Shown piece after piece: positions 25,166 through 33,967 of a DNA stretch of 64,000 nucleotides (position 1 is the stretch's first letter; each line of letters opens with the position of its first letter). The position numbers were made by a program, and so were the translations under genes. Origin of the DNA: a virus. The notes under the pieces were generated by a model that saw only the letters and a list, made by a program, of their open reading frames with translations, did no database searches and was not told the origin of the DNA. The stretch is taken from positions 1-64,000 of IMG/VR virus record IMGVR_UViG_3300047548_001509, one strand, 5' to 3'.

Positions 25166-25540
25166 TTAGTTATATTGTTTAAAATATTGTTCAACCTCTC
25201 TCTTAGAGATTTCTCGAGCTTTTGCAATTAACCCAATATTTTTTTCTTGCTCCTCTTGCTCTTTATTGGGCTTTTCTTTCTTCACCTTTTTAACATAATT
25301 GATTTTTTTGAATCTACAACTTGGTATAATATTCATTAAAAATGACAGTTGATCATCTTTTGAGTCAAAAGCCTGACCGTATTTATTGGTTGTATCATCA
25401 ATAAGATTGTTAATACCCGGTGAGTACATTGAGCACCATCTATTGATCATATATAGATTGAAGATATTTTCATCATCAACATTTATACTAAGGGGCTTCT
25501 TTGTATAGAGAAGTGAATTAAGAATAGAGAATATAGTCAT
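25166..25540 (-). CDS. Sliding-clamp loader small subunit, gp62-like
   Basis: The 124-residue protein has the pattern seen in short gp62 proteins of marine T4-like phages: an INRWCSMYSPGINNLIDDTTNKYG segment (quoted in part), QLSFLMNIIPSCRFKKINYVKK, and an ISKREVEQYFKQY end where relatives have 'S.ReA..Y'. gp62 works with gp44 and the gp45 clamp in replication; those partners are not in the window. The assignment is from pattern memory and needs a profile search. Confidence 0.55.
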   Translation of the reverse strand: MTIFSILNSLLYTKKPLSINVDDENIFNLYMINRWCSMYSPGINNLIDDTTNKYGQAFDSKDDQLSFLMNIIPSCRFKKINYVKKVKKEKPNKEQEEQEKNIGLIAKAREISKREVEQYFKQYN

Positions 25541-26121
25541 TAAAGAGAAATTTTTGTAGTTGCTTTAAAAATATCTGCAACCATTTCGTCAAATAAACCA
25601 CAAACATCATTCATAAAAGACAACACCTTATCATTTGCCATCTTAGTTGAATATGCAAAACCAGGAGCTGTTAGACCGGCATCAATATTAATGCCAAGAT
25701 GACCTATTGCTACATTGTCTTTGGAGTACGTTATAGATACCGAACACTTACCAACATCATATTCTTTTCCGTCTGAACCAACAAACTTATCAACAACCAT
25801 AATATCATCACCTTTCACAGATATAGGTTTTTGAATATATTGGAAGATAATATTAGCAACATTGGTATTGAATAGTCTTTGAAAAGCAACAGCACCTAAT
25901 GGACACATATTTGGAATTTCCCAACAGAAGTTAATAGCATCGTCACTTGCAATAAAATCATTTGTTAGGGCGTCTTCAAGGTCGATAAGATTATCAGATA
26001 CATTCATTGGGCTTCTAAATGCGACAATATTACCATATGGACTAACATTTTCACGGAAATATTTGTAAGCAAATCTTGATTTTAAGAATGAACCGTTGTA
26101 ATCTTTTTGTTTGATTATCAT
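25540..26121 (-). CDS. DUF366 family protein
   Basis: A 193-residue protein matching DUF366 (PF04017), a family mainly known from archaea: DYNGSFLKSRFAYKYF, NIVAFRSPMNVSDNLIDLEDAL, GKCSVSITYSKDNVAIGHLGINID (all quoted in short pieces). Function in the family is not established. Its presence in a phage with QueF and DpdA is suggestive because DUF366 genes have been discussed alongside viral 7-deazaguanine genes, but that link is from memory. It starts the operon and has a TATATAAT element 5 nt before its ATG. Confidence 0.72.
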   Translation of the reverse strand: MIIKQKDYNGSFLKSRFAYKYFRENVSPYGNIVAFRSPMNVSDNLIDLEDALTNDFIASDDAINFCWEIPNMCPLGAVAFQRLFNTNVANIIFQYIQKPISVKGDDIMVVDKFVGSDGKEYDVGKCSVSITYSKDNVAIGHLGINIDAGLTAPGFAYSTKMANDKVLSFMNDVCGLFDEMVADIFKATTKISL

Positions 26122-26126
26122 ATCTA

Positions 26127-26134
26127 ATTATATA
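26127..26134 (-). promoter_or_regulatory. TATATAAT-type promoter of the DUF366 gene
   Basis: Minus-strand TATATAAT with 5 nt before the ATG, as at the homing endonuclease gene near 1.9 kb. Confidence 0.45.
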
Positions 26135-26146
26135 ATGTTTTGAATT

Positions 26147-26947
26147 TTAATCAATACTGTAATTAAAAAGTTCTTCAATTTGCTGCTTATATGGTTTTAT
26201 TATTCTTGTCCCATAATGTATAGATTGTAAAGCTCTATTAATCGGTTGCTCTGATTCAACGGGTATAACTTCATTGTTTAGTTTATATACATCATTTATT
26301 ATTTTAACCAGACTGTACTTTGTTATATGTTGAGATGTATAATAATGCTTTACTCCGTTCCAAAGGATTCCCTTATTAATAATTTTATCTATCTCTCTAC
26401 ATAACTCCAAACAAGTAACCCCGTTCCATATATGATTAATATATCCATTTATAGATGAATTTTTATTGGACTTTACCCACTCAATTAGAGAGAGTTTACC
26501 TTTATTTTCTTCTCCAATTATGGAAGTTCGTATAATTGTAAGGTTTGTATATTCTCCATTATACTTAGTGATTCCATACACATCTTTTGCATTTGCAATA
26601 CTTAGTTCATTATACCAACCGGACTGACCATCAAAAACACAATCGGTTGTGATATGAATTATATTACAATCAAACATCTGCTTTAGTATAGACAAATGAA
26701 GGGGTATTACTGAATTAAGATTAATACTCTCTGTTATGGAATAATCCTTTTGTTTAATTGCGCCTATGCAGTTTATTATGACATCTTTTACAGAGACTTT
26801 ATCTTTAAGAAAATCTATAATAGACACAGATGTTGCTTGATCTCCATAATCAGCTCTTGTTAGTGGAATAACATCATATTTACTTTTTAGAAATTTTGAT
26901 GCATAAGTGCCAAGCATTCCATTCGCACCTAAAATAAAAACTTTCAT
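26147..26947 (-). CDS. RmlD-like sugar nucleotide reductase (SDR)
   Basis: A 266-residue short-chain dehydrogenase. The NAD(P)-binding loop is LGANGMLGTY (residues 6-15), followed by VIINCIGAI, the ITTDCVFDG segment and the catalytic YGITK (Y-x-x-x-K). These features match dTDP-4-dehydrorhamnose reductase-like enzymes, which finish activated deoxysugars. It is the last gene of the glycan cluster and overlaps the methyltransferase by 4 nt. Confidence 0.85.
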   Translation of the reverse strand: MKVFILGANGMLGTYASKFLKSKYDVIPLTRADYGDQATSVSIIDFLKDKVSVKDVIINCIGAIKQKDYSITESINLNSVIPLHLSILKQMFDCNIIHITTDCVFDGQSGWYNELSIANAKDVYGITKYNGEYTNLTIIRTSIIGEENKGKLSLIEWVKSNKNSSINGYINHIWNGVTCLELCREIDKIINKGILWNGVKHYYTSQHITKYSLVKIINDVYKLNNEVIPVESEQPINRALQSIHYGTRIIKPYKQQIEELFNYSID

Positions 26948-27498
26948 ATGTATATTATTTGTTTGTTTCTTTTTATTTTTTTTACCATCGTCACTCCCGG
27001 ATTAAAAGGAAGGGTGAGTATTTCAAAATCATCAATGAAATATGTTTTTATGTGTAATGCAGTTTTATATACATCATTACACATTCCAGGGTCGAACATT
27101 TTTGAATCATGAGGGTATGTATCATGTAAAAAAATAAACCCATCTTCTATTACTCTATCTTTAACATTGTTGAAATCTATTAACGACTGTTCATAAGAAT
27201 GGTCAGCATCAATAAAAACTACATCAAATACTGTAATAGGATCTAGTTTACTAAAATATTCATCAGTTGTCATTTGGTGGTATTCCATATTAGACTTCAT
27301 CGGTCTCTTAGGGGGTATGATATCCACACCTATAGCTCTCTTGCAATGCTTTGCACATACTTCAAAATTTACCCCTTCTCTAACACCTAATTCAATATAA
27401 CATTCAGGCTTTATCCAACTCAACATCATATCAAAAAAATTAATATGATCGAAAGTTTCAACTGGCGGCGGTAGATTACGTAAGTGTATTGGAGTCAT
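26944..27498 (-). CDS. Class I SAM-dependent methyltransferase
   Basis: The 184-residue protein has a Rossmann-type SAM motif CYIELGVREGVNFEVC (about 33-48), an acidic AIGVDIIPPK strand, FDVVFIDADHSYEQ and a GFIFLHDTYP segment, as in the Methyltransf_24/cephalosporin-hydroxylase-like group often found in glycan clusters. It probably methylates a sugar. Its start overlaps the upstream gene by 23 nt. Confidence 0.8.
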   Translation of the reverse strand: MTPIHLRNLPPPVETFDHINFFDMMLSWIKPECYIELGVREGVNFEVCAKHCKRAIGVDIIPPKRPMKSNMEYHQMTTDEYFSKLDPITVFDVVFIDADHSYEQSLIDFNNVKDRVIEDGFIFLHDTYPHDSKMFDPGMCNDVYKTALHIKTYFIDDFEILTLPFNPGVTMVKKIKRNKQIIYI

Positions 27499-28231
27499 AT
27501 TCTGGCTTTGGGGTATAATTTTTTGTAAATATAGTTGTTATAGCTCTCTCAATCATGTGAGCTTCAGCATTTAATACGTTCCATGATAATATATGTCTTA
27601 TTTTTTCATAGAACTGCTTTGTATACCTAAGAATTAAATGCTTAGGTATGATATAGCAACCGCCAGGAGAGAATTGAAGATATTGTTCTATAGGTGGGTC
27701 AATGTACATATCATTAAAAAAATCATTTATATTTGTATAATACTTTGATGGTTGTAAACCAAAATACCAACTATTATTAAGTTCTAAGTACTCACCATTA
27801 GGTCCTTTTTTGTTATCATAACCAGAAAATCTCCAATCTTCTTTGAAAAAATCATTAAGCTCTGTAAATGTTGTATTGTTGCAATTTTCCTTGAAAAATT
27901 CTTCAGTGCAATTTCCATTAGATAGTCTGTTGCCTTTATTATCATATCTAGGGGTACCTGTATCTTTTGGGAAAAGAAACGCTGCTCTACAGAAGATCAT
28001 ACAATCTGGAAGATTATTGTATCTTGTAACAATAAAATCAAATATGTCGTATATATTTTGACCGACATTGTTTTGGTGTATTACCTTATCTGTCTGTCTA
28101 AACCTATGTGCTCTATCATAGATTAAGTAATTATCTGTTGATCTACAAACCCATGAATTTTCTAAGTCTTCGTCCAACCAGTTGTAATCACTAACAACGA
28201 GAAAATTTTTTTCAATATTAAAATTTATCAT
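27476..28231 (-). CDS. DUF3431-like glycosyltransferase-type protein
   Basis: A 251-residue protein resembling DUF3431, a group of predicted glycosyltransferases: an N-terminal FLVVSDYNWLDEDL, a central YNNLPDCMIFCRAAFLFPKD, then FSPGGCYIIPKHLILRYTKQFYEKI and AHMIERAITTIFTKN (a typical 'ER.w..iF' end). It overlaps both neighbours, so it belongs to the same translated string of surface-glycan enzymes. The donor and acceptor are unknown. Confidence 0.65.
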   Translation of the reverse strand: MINFNIEKNFLVVSDYNWLDEDLENSWVCRSTDNYLIYDRAHRFRQTDKVIHQNNVGQNIYDIFDFIVTRYNNLPDCMIFCRAAFLFPKDTGTPRYDNKGNRLSNGNCTEEFFKENCNNTTFTELNDFFKEDWRFSGYDNKKGPNGEYLELNNSWYFGLQPSKYYTNINDFFNDMYIDPPIEQYLQFSPGGCYIIPKHLILRYTKQFYEKIRHILSWNVLNAEAHMIERAITTIFTKNYTPKPEYDSNTLT

Positions 28232-29021
28232 AAAACAAATTAATCCACTTCTGTTTATTGTCTTTAAGATATTGAGGCAATCTACTAAAATCTGTAGATA
28301 TTACATCACTACTATTAATTTCTATATGATTCTTAGCTCGATTAAATCTTCCAATATTATCTGGATGGCTATCTCCCCATTTATCTGCATGTTTAATAAG
28401 CCAAGAAAAATGCCATCCAGCTGGCTCAGACTCACCTAGCATTGCAATGCTAGGGCATTCTCTTTCTGTTCTAAAGTGATTTGGACCAAATTGATTTAAA
28501 ATTTTAAATTGCCCTATTCTTGTACCGGTCCAATCACTAAAATGTTGAGTTGTTGGAACATCTACCCATAATGCTCTGCCTTCAAGGATTGGCTTATATA
28601 CCTTTCCATTAAAATCTAACCCCTCAAAAGATATTTTTGGGTTCCATATTTCATCTACATCTGACACACATATAATATCGTCATCATTACAAATAGGTAG
28701 TAATGGAATTATAAGTTCTTCTTTTTGATAAAATTCTCTTACCCAGTAGTGTTCTTTATTTGGTCCAGTATTAGGACTAGCTAAAGCTTTTTGGTATATA
28801 TGTTCATTTGTATGAAAATCTGTAGTTATATAATGTATAATTTTATCTTCCCACTCTTTAAACCTGTCTCTATTTTCGTTAAAGAATAATGGTTTTTCTT
28901 TACCATTAAAGGTTTGATTAGACTCTACAACTATAAATCTATCAACAACGGGGCTTAATATGTTAAATCTTATTTCAAGTAAATCTAACTCATCAAAAAA
29001 ATTGAAACAATCGTATATCAT
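28218..29021 (-). CDS. Glycosyltransferase family 17 protein
   Basis: A 267-residue GT17 (N-acetylglucosaminyltransferase III-like) protein. It shows the family start YDCFNFFDELDLLEIR, then FIVVESNQTFNGKEKPL, the DDDIICVSDVDEI acidic motif, and AGWHFSWLI near the C-terminus. It overlaps the upstream gene by 4 nt. GT17 proteins are common in giant and T4-like phage glycan cassettes; the acceptor may be a virion or host surface glycan. Confidence 0.85.
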   Translation of the reverse strand: MIYDCFNFFDELDLLEIRFNILSPVVDRFIVVESNQTFNGKEKPLFFNENRDRFKEWEDKIIHYITTDFHTNEHIYQKALASPNTGPNKEHYWVREFYQKEELIIPLLPICNDDDIICVSDVDEIWNPKISFEGLDFNGKVYKPILEGRALWVDVPTTQHFSDWTGTRIGQFKILNQFGPNHFRTERECPSIAMLGESEPAGWHFSWLIKHADKWGDSHPDNIGRFNRAKNHIEINSSDVISTDFSRLPQYLKDNKQKWINLFYDKF

Positions 29022-29905
29022 CCGTAAATTCTTGTTTTAGTTTTATAATTCTCAAATTCTTCAACACATTGATCATATGTAAAAAGTTTACCATCTCTAT
29101 CTATATACGTATGGTTTCTGAAAATATTATAACCACATGACCAATATCCATCAGAAACATTATGTCTTGCCCAATATTTTGGAGCTAATATATACTCATT
29201 ACGATCACTAATAAGTGTAGCAAAATATGGAAAGCTGGAATTTGAAAGTATTAAATACTTTGCATTTTTTATAATTGTAAAGTCGTCAGATATATTACCA
29301 TGATAAATTATAAAATCAGGAAAAAACTGCTTAGCAGCTTCTGGATCATCTGTTACTACAACAAATCTCATTTTCGGGTTAATGAATTTCATTTGTTTTA
29401 TTGCATCTTCCCAGTACTGCTTTCTTAAAAAGAATCCACTTACTGCTTTATATTCACCCCCTCTAAAATTAATAATACATGTATTATCATCAGCAAAGTT
29501 AAAATTATCCTTATCAGGCAATACTTGCAGCCAATCTTTTATTTCTTTTTTTCTATGTATAATCTTATTTTCAGATTGGAATATCCCATCAATTTTTGTA
29601 TTGTCCGGTAACCTATTTAAATTGGGGTCGTCTATTGTTATATTTGCCCCGTTATAATATTGCCACTGCTCCTTATAATAATATTTTATACCATCGGGAA
29701 GAGTAGTCGGTGGTCCACCCTCTGGTCCGTCGCCACCTGATACGGGTATACCGCTATCTAACTTAATAAAGTCATTACATTTAAACTTATATGAATTCAT
29801 TATGCCATATTCATACCCTAGGTCTTTTGCAATTACTCTTGTAGTTACATAACATGCTAATTGATTACCTAACCCCTGACCATTATAAATTTCAGTTACT
29901 AACAT
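29018..29905 (-). CDS. GT11-like (fucosyltransferase-type) glycosyltransferase, divergent
   Basis: The 295-residue protein opens EIYNGQGLGNQLACYVTTR, the GLGNQ loop of GT11 alpha-1,2-fucosyltransferases, and has CIINFRGGEYK in place of the usual HVRRGDY, then MRFVVVTDDPEAA and AKYLILSNSSFPYFATLI, where family members have SNSTFSWWGA. The changed motifs suggest a different donor or weakened activity. It overlaps the upstream gene by 14 nt. Confidence 0.78.
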   Translation of the reverse strand: MLVTEIYNGQGLGNQLACYVTTRVIAKDLGYEYGIMNSYKFKCNDFIKLDSGIPVSGGDGPEGGPPTTLPDGIKYYYKEQWQYYNGANITIDDPNLNRLPDNTKIDGIFQSENKIIHRKKEIKDWLQVLPDKDNFNFADDNTCIINFRGGEYKAVSGFFLRKQYWEDAIKQMKFINPKMRFVVVTDDPEAAKQFFPDFIIYHGNISDDFTIIKNAKYLILSNSSFPYFATLISDRNEYILAPKYWARHNVSDGYWSCGYNIFRNHTYIDRDGKLFTYDQCVEEFENYKTKTRIYG

Positions 29906-31187
29906 ATCTTTTTAATATAGTCAATCCATTATTATTATCAAATTTTTCCACTAAGACCCATTCTTGTGTGTTAATTAATTCTTCAATAGGTTTCCATATT
30001 CCGTCTTTACCTTTTGTTTCACCACTAGTTGCGAATGTTGTGGTATCATGAAATATAATATACTTTTGAACTTTGTCTTTATGGTTCTTAATTTCTTCTC
30101 TAATTTGATCTTCATCATGTAAAGTATCAATAAACAATAGATCACATTCTGGGATATTAACTGTTCTTGAATCTGATAACTTAAATTCAAAATCAATTCC
30201 GTTTTGTATACATAATGATTCAACGTCTTCTAATTTTGACGCTCCTGGTATAAACGAATATGAGTCAGGATGAGCAATATCAACAGAAACCATTCTTTGA
30301 GGCTTACCGGCAAGGAATGCCCATGTTGATACAATAGATCTCATCCCTAGCTCCACTATAGTTTTACACTTTGATGCGTAAAATGTTAGAGTATCTAGAT
30401 GTTCTCTTATATCTATTGCCGCTGTTGGGTGTCTCTTTAAGAACAATACCTTTTGTTCGAATTCATTCATCTTACTCAGTATGTACTCTTGTTCTTTTTT
30501 CTTAACATCTTCTGTTATTAGTGTATTTGTTACTTGTCCAGACCATAAAGTATTAACAATGCTGTCATGCTCAATAACGACAGGTTTACCATATTTGATA
30601 AACATTCGATGGTAAAATTCAGTATCCATGTACCATATTAAATTTCCATCAAAAAAGTTACCCTCATTTGGAAATACAATACAAGAAGGAGGTCCTATGG
30701 TATTATTACCAGACTGTATATCAGCATTATAATATGGTGTTCTGTGTCTAAAATGTTCACCATTACTCATATGATAATGGTGATAGCTTTGAATGGCCCA
30801 ACATTTGATGTTATTATCTATAACATCAAAAATATAACTCAGAGCTTTATTATTACTAAAATAATCATCCTGGAATATAGGCTTGATATAATCACCTTTA
30901 CTATTTTTGATACAATTATTAATATTGTGTGATGAAGAACCCCTTTGTTCAGTATTTTTTACATAATTAATAGCAAGAGCTTTCTTGCCAATATAATCAT
31001 CAACAAGTTTATATATTCTATCATCTTCAGAATGGTCACTTATTACAATTTCTGTTCGATATCTTTGATCATCAGATACTAATTGAGTTACAATCGATTG
31101 AAGAAGAATATCTAAAAATGTAGTACCAGATCCATGCATTTCATAGCACGGAATACAAATTGATAATGTTGGTTTTAATTTTTCCAT
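29892..31187 (-). CDS. Two-domain glycosyltransferase (GT2)-methyltransferase fusion
   Basis: Residues 1 to about 230 form a GT2-type glycosyltransferase (LSICIPCYEMHGSG, EIVISDHSEDDRIY, YIKPIFQDDYF with the metal-binding acidic motif, WYMDTEFYHRMF). Residues about 255-431 form a class I methyltransferase (CKTIVELGMRSIVSTWAFL, MVSVDIAHP, CDLLFIDTLHDEDQI, YIIFHDTT) like the separate one in this cluster. One polypeptide could add and then cap a sugar. It overlaps both neighbours. Confidence 0.85.
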   Translation of the reverse strand: MEKLKPTLSICIPCYEMHGSGTTFLDILLQSIVTQLVSDDQRYRTEIVISDHSEDDRIYKLVDDYIGKKALAINYVKNTEQRGSSSHNINNCIKNSKGDYIKPIFQDDYFSNNKALSYIFDVIDNNIKCWAIQSYHHYHMSNGEHFRHRTPYYNADIQSGNNTIGPPSCIVFPNEGNFFDGNLIWYMDTEFYHRMFIKYGKPVVIEHDSIVNTLWSGQVTNTLITEDVKKKEQEYILSKMNEFEQKVLFLKRHPTAAIDIREHLDTLTFYASKCKTIVELGMRSIVSTWAFLAGKPQRMVSVDIAHPDSYSFIPGASKLEDVESLCIQNGIDFEFKLSDSRTVNIPECDLLFIDTLHDEDQIREEIKNHKDKVQKYIIFHDTTTFATSGETKGKDGIWKPIEELINTQEWVLVEKFDNNNGLTILKRYVSN

Positions 31188-31987
31188 GTCTTAATATAAT
31201 TTTCTAATTCTTCTTTTGTGCAGTGACCAACAAATTCACTATGTTGGTAATTTTGTTGATAGAACGGGTGTTTTTCTCTCACTGTATTATCATGTGGTAG
31301 ATGCCAAGCGATCGCCTTTGGGTCTTTAACTCTCTCAAGTTCGAATCCGAGCTTTGTATATCTATTCGATATTTCGTCATCTTCAAATCCCCAACCAATA
31401 AAATTCGTATTATACCCACCGCAATACTCGAATGCTTCTCTAGAAAACATAACAGAACCACCTTTACTCATTGGATGAGCTACAAGAAAATTTTCTGTTT
31501 CAAAATATGGCACTGGCTTTAGAGTATGTATTAAATCTTCAAGTGGTGTAATATCAAGTGTTTTATCAAATTCTTCACTATTATGTTTCTTGAGATGAAC
31601 AAACATCCCACTGTATGGATAAACAACACCAACTTTTGGATTTTGTTCAAATATCTTTATTGCGTCTAGAATATATTTTGGATTTATAAAGACATCTGTA
31701 TCACCAGCAATGAGATATTTTCTTTTTGAGAACTTCGCTGCTTCGTTAAACGCTTTTGTTCTCCAGTAAGTACCACTATTTTGCTGAAATAGTACCCAAC
31801 AATTATATGTTCTATGAAGCCTATCAAGATCTGGATCTATATCTTTATCATCATTAACAATAATAATGCTGAGGTTGGGTGCATATTTTCTATAGAACTT
31901 CATTACAGTTTCCAAATTAGTAAGACGTTGTTCAACATCTCTTCTAAAATGAATCATTAATGCTACATCACTTAAGTCAATTTTCAT
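31175..31987 (-). CDS. GT2/GT7-like glycosyltransferase
   Basis: A 270-residue protein with the nucleotide-sugar fold: NLSIIIVNDDKDIDPDL, KYLIAGDTDVFINPKYI (DxD-type motif), SKGGSVMFSREAFEYCGGYN and the galactosyltransferase-type motif FIGWGFEDDEI. It overlaps its neighbours by 4 and 13 nt. The donor is probably a hexose but cannot be fixed. Confidence 0.85.
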   Translation of the reverse strand: MKIDLSDVALMIHFRRDVEQRLTNLETVMKFYRKYAPNLSIIIVNDDKDIDPDLDRLHRTYNCWVLFQQNSGTYWRTKAFNEAAKFSKRKYLIAGDTDVFINPKYILDAIKIFEQNPKVGVVYPYSGMFVHLKKHNSEEFDKTLDITPLEDLIHTLKPVPYFETENFLVAHPMSKGGSVMFSREAFEYCGGYNTNFIGWGFEDDEISNRYTKLGFELERVKDPKAIAWHLPHDNTVREKHPFYQQNYQHSEFVGHCTKEELENYIKTWKN

Positions 31988-32799
31988 ATCTTATACCAAA
32001 AAGGGTCGTATAAATCATCTGTATCTTGAGGCCCGTTTGCTCCAAACCATTTTTTTGGAGCAACAACTGAATTACCTCGGTGTTTTCCTAAAAACGCACC
32101 CCACCATGAGAATGTACTGTTACTTATAATTAGTCTCTTACACATTGAGAGTGTATATAGATCTTGTAGCTCAGTACTACCTTCTGTTGAATAATATTTG
32201 TGACAAACAGTAGAGTTAAAAATATTTTCTTCATTTAGTGAATACCAATCATCACAACAAATTATAATATTATCAACAACATAATCAAGAGTTAGTGTGT
32301 TAGAACTATCAAGATAGTGAATAGCTTTATCGTAATAATCACGATTTAGACAGGGATGTATATTTTCATAATGAACATAATCACCTCTTCTAACATGACA
32401 ACCGATAATTGTTGCTGGGTCTAATTTTTCAGTTATCTTATTCCACTTCTCTTTATCGTTATCAGAGAAATAAAATAATTCTCTTACCTCTTCACGACAT
32501 TCTTGGAAATATTTTTCTGATTGCCAATAACCGTCAATAAGTATGTCTCCCTCAATTTTAGGAAGTTCTTGATATACAAATCCTTTCTCAATTACTGACT
32601 GTTTGGGTACTATATCAGTTGTTGGAATATTTTTGAATATAGTACTTTTATATTTGTCTGGGGACTTTCCTTGACCACCATGGTGTGGAATGTTATAATT
32701 AATTGCAAATTCAGTACCCAATTGTTTCGCATATGCATAAGCACATGCTATCTGAAACATTTGATTACCTAATCCACCTTTAAGATTTGGTACTACCAT
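31984..32799 (-). CDS. Alpha-1,2-fucosyltransferase-like protein (GT11)
   Basis: The preferred start is the ATG at 32799 (MVVPNLKGGLGNQMFQIA); an ATG eight codons further up would deepen the overlap with the upstream gene. All GT11 motifs are intact: GGLGNQMFQIACAYAYA, IDGYWQSEKYF, CHVRRGDYVHY and SNSTFSWWGAFLG. It would transfer fucose (or a similar deoxysugar) from a GDP-sugar. Together with the RmlD-like reductase it argues for a deoxysugar-bearing glycan. Confidence 0.9.
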   Translation of the reverse strand: MVVPNLKGGLGNQMFQIACAYAYAKQLGTEFAINYNIPHHGGQGKSPDKYKSTIFKNIPTTDIVPKQSVIEKGFVYQELPKIEGDILIDGYWQSEKYFQECREEVRELFYFSDNDKEKWNKITEKLDPATIIGCHVRRGDYVHYENIHPCLNRDYYDKAIHYLDSSNTLTLDYVVDNIIICCDDWYSLNEENIFNSTVCHKYYSTEGSTELQDLYTLSMCKRLIISNSTFSWWGAFLGKHRGNSVVAPKKWFGANGPQDTDDLYDPFWYKI

Positions 32800-33592
32800 A
32801 TTTTTGCTTAATGAATTTAACAACTTCTTCTTCTGGTGTATCTTTTACGCCTTCAGGTCCAAAAGGTAAGACACCAAACTGCTCTTTAAAGAGCTGCATT
32901 GATTGTTGTATGTTACTTACCCATTTATCATGTTGCTCTGGTGTCTTTATAGATGATGATTCTTCAGAGCATTTTTGTTCTCTAATATAATCTGTTGACT
33001 TCCATACATCTGACCACCACCAATATGGTGTAGATAATCCATTAAGTGCAAGCTTATATGAGTGTGATACATGATCAAATGCGTTTTTATACTTTTCATC
33101 TATTAATCCTGTTTGAACTAAAGACCCTCTTGTATAGTAACAAAATGCTCCAACGCAATGTCTGTTTAAGGCTAATTTAGTATCTTCTGAATATTCTAAA
33201 ATTAATCGAGGAGCCGGAGAACCTTTTGATATATTATTTTTGTTGGCTGGCCCATGGTAACCAAACATTAAATGCTGTATGCCTGTTTCTTTTGATGTGT
33301 TAATATATTTATCAAAAATATCTTCGCGAAGAAGTTCCATGTCATCTTCTATGATGAATATATGTTCACATTTTTTATCAATTAGGTATTTTAGAGCTTC
33401 GTTTTTACTTCCACCCACACCAACATTTGTCAGATGATTTATCGTTTTACAGTCGTATATTTCTTCTAGTGGAGACCCATCATTAATTATAATGAGTTCA
33501 TCTACTTTATTTTTTGGAATAGAATTATAACAGACCTTTAACATATCTGGTCTATTACAAGTGATTATCCCAACACCAACCTTTTCAATCAT
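32780..33592 (-). CDS. Family 2-like glycosyltransferase
   Basis: The first gene of the glycan cluster, 270 residues. GT-A features are VGVGIITCNRPDMLKVCYNSI, ELIIINDGS, NVGVGGSKNEALKYLI and HIFIIEDDMEL with the acidic EDD motif. The last third is polar and helical. A short divergent region separates it from the plus-strand cluster that begins at 33.6 kb. Confidence 0.85.
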   Translation of the reverse strand: MIEKVGVGIITCNRPDMLKVCYNSIPKNKVDELIIINDGSPLEEIYDCKTINHLTNVGVGGSKNEALKYLIDKKCEHIFIIEDDMELLREDIFDKYINTSKETGIQHLMFGYHGPANKNNISKGSPAPRLILEYSEDTKLALNRHCVGAFCYYTRGSLVQTGLIDEKYKNAFDHVSHSYKLALNGLSTPYWWWSDVWKSTDYIREQKCSEESSSIKTPEQHDKWVSNIQQSMQLFKEQFGVLPFGPEGVKDTPEEEVVKFIKQKYGSTKS

Positions 33593-33607
33593 TACATTAT
33601 AATAGAG

Positions 33608-33615
33608 ACTAAATA
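33608..33615 (+). promoter_or_regulatory. Possible late promoter of the 33.6-38.8 kb cluster
   Basis: ACTAAATA, two mismatches from consensus, lies 10 nt before the first ATG of the plus-strand cluster. Confidence 0.4.
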
Positions 33616-33625
33616 ATGTAAATCC

Positions 33626-33964
33626 ATGTCTAAATTTACCAAAATACTAGAAAACGCTGATCCTCAACTGCAAGATAATGATGATATGAAGCTCCTAAAT
33701 GCTCTTCATAAAGTATGTAACGGTTTAGGATATAATTGCAGCCTTGAAGGTAGTACATTAACCATTTCCCTCACAGAAGAAGAACAAGAAACACAAGCTG
33801 ATATGATAAGTACAATATCTGCAATTGCACAGCTTCCGGACCAGGGAATGGGGAAGCAGTTAATGTCTGCAACAGCACGTAAGCTTCAAATGGCAAAACG
33901 AAAGATGGCAGACGGAGCTGAAAAAATTGCAGATAAATTTCTTAGAGCAGCTTCTCAGCGTTAA
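33626..33964 (+). CDS. Hypothetical protein, possible capsid-packaged protein
   Basis: A 112-residue protein starting MSKFTKILENADPQ, then a mostly helical chain with a Met/Lys/Ala-rich C-terminal helix (SATARKLQMAKRKMADGAEK). It begins a string of tightly packed genes, several with a short 'M-x-F-K-x-F-F' start. No family recognised. Confidence 0.7.
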   Translation: MSKFTKILENADPQLQDNDDMKLLNALHKVCNGLGYNCSLEGSTLTISLTEEEQETQADMISTISAIAQLPDQGMGKQLMSATARKLQMAKRKMADGAEKIADKFLRAASQR

Positions 33965-33967
33965 TTT

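Noticed and set aside
31328-31345. tRNA T-loop-like sequence (GTTCGAATCC)
   Set aside because: It lies inside a well-supported glycosyltransferase gene and no acceptor or anticodon stems can be built around it.
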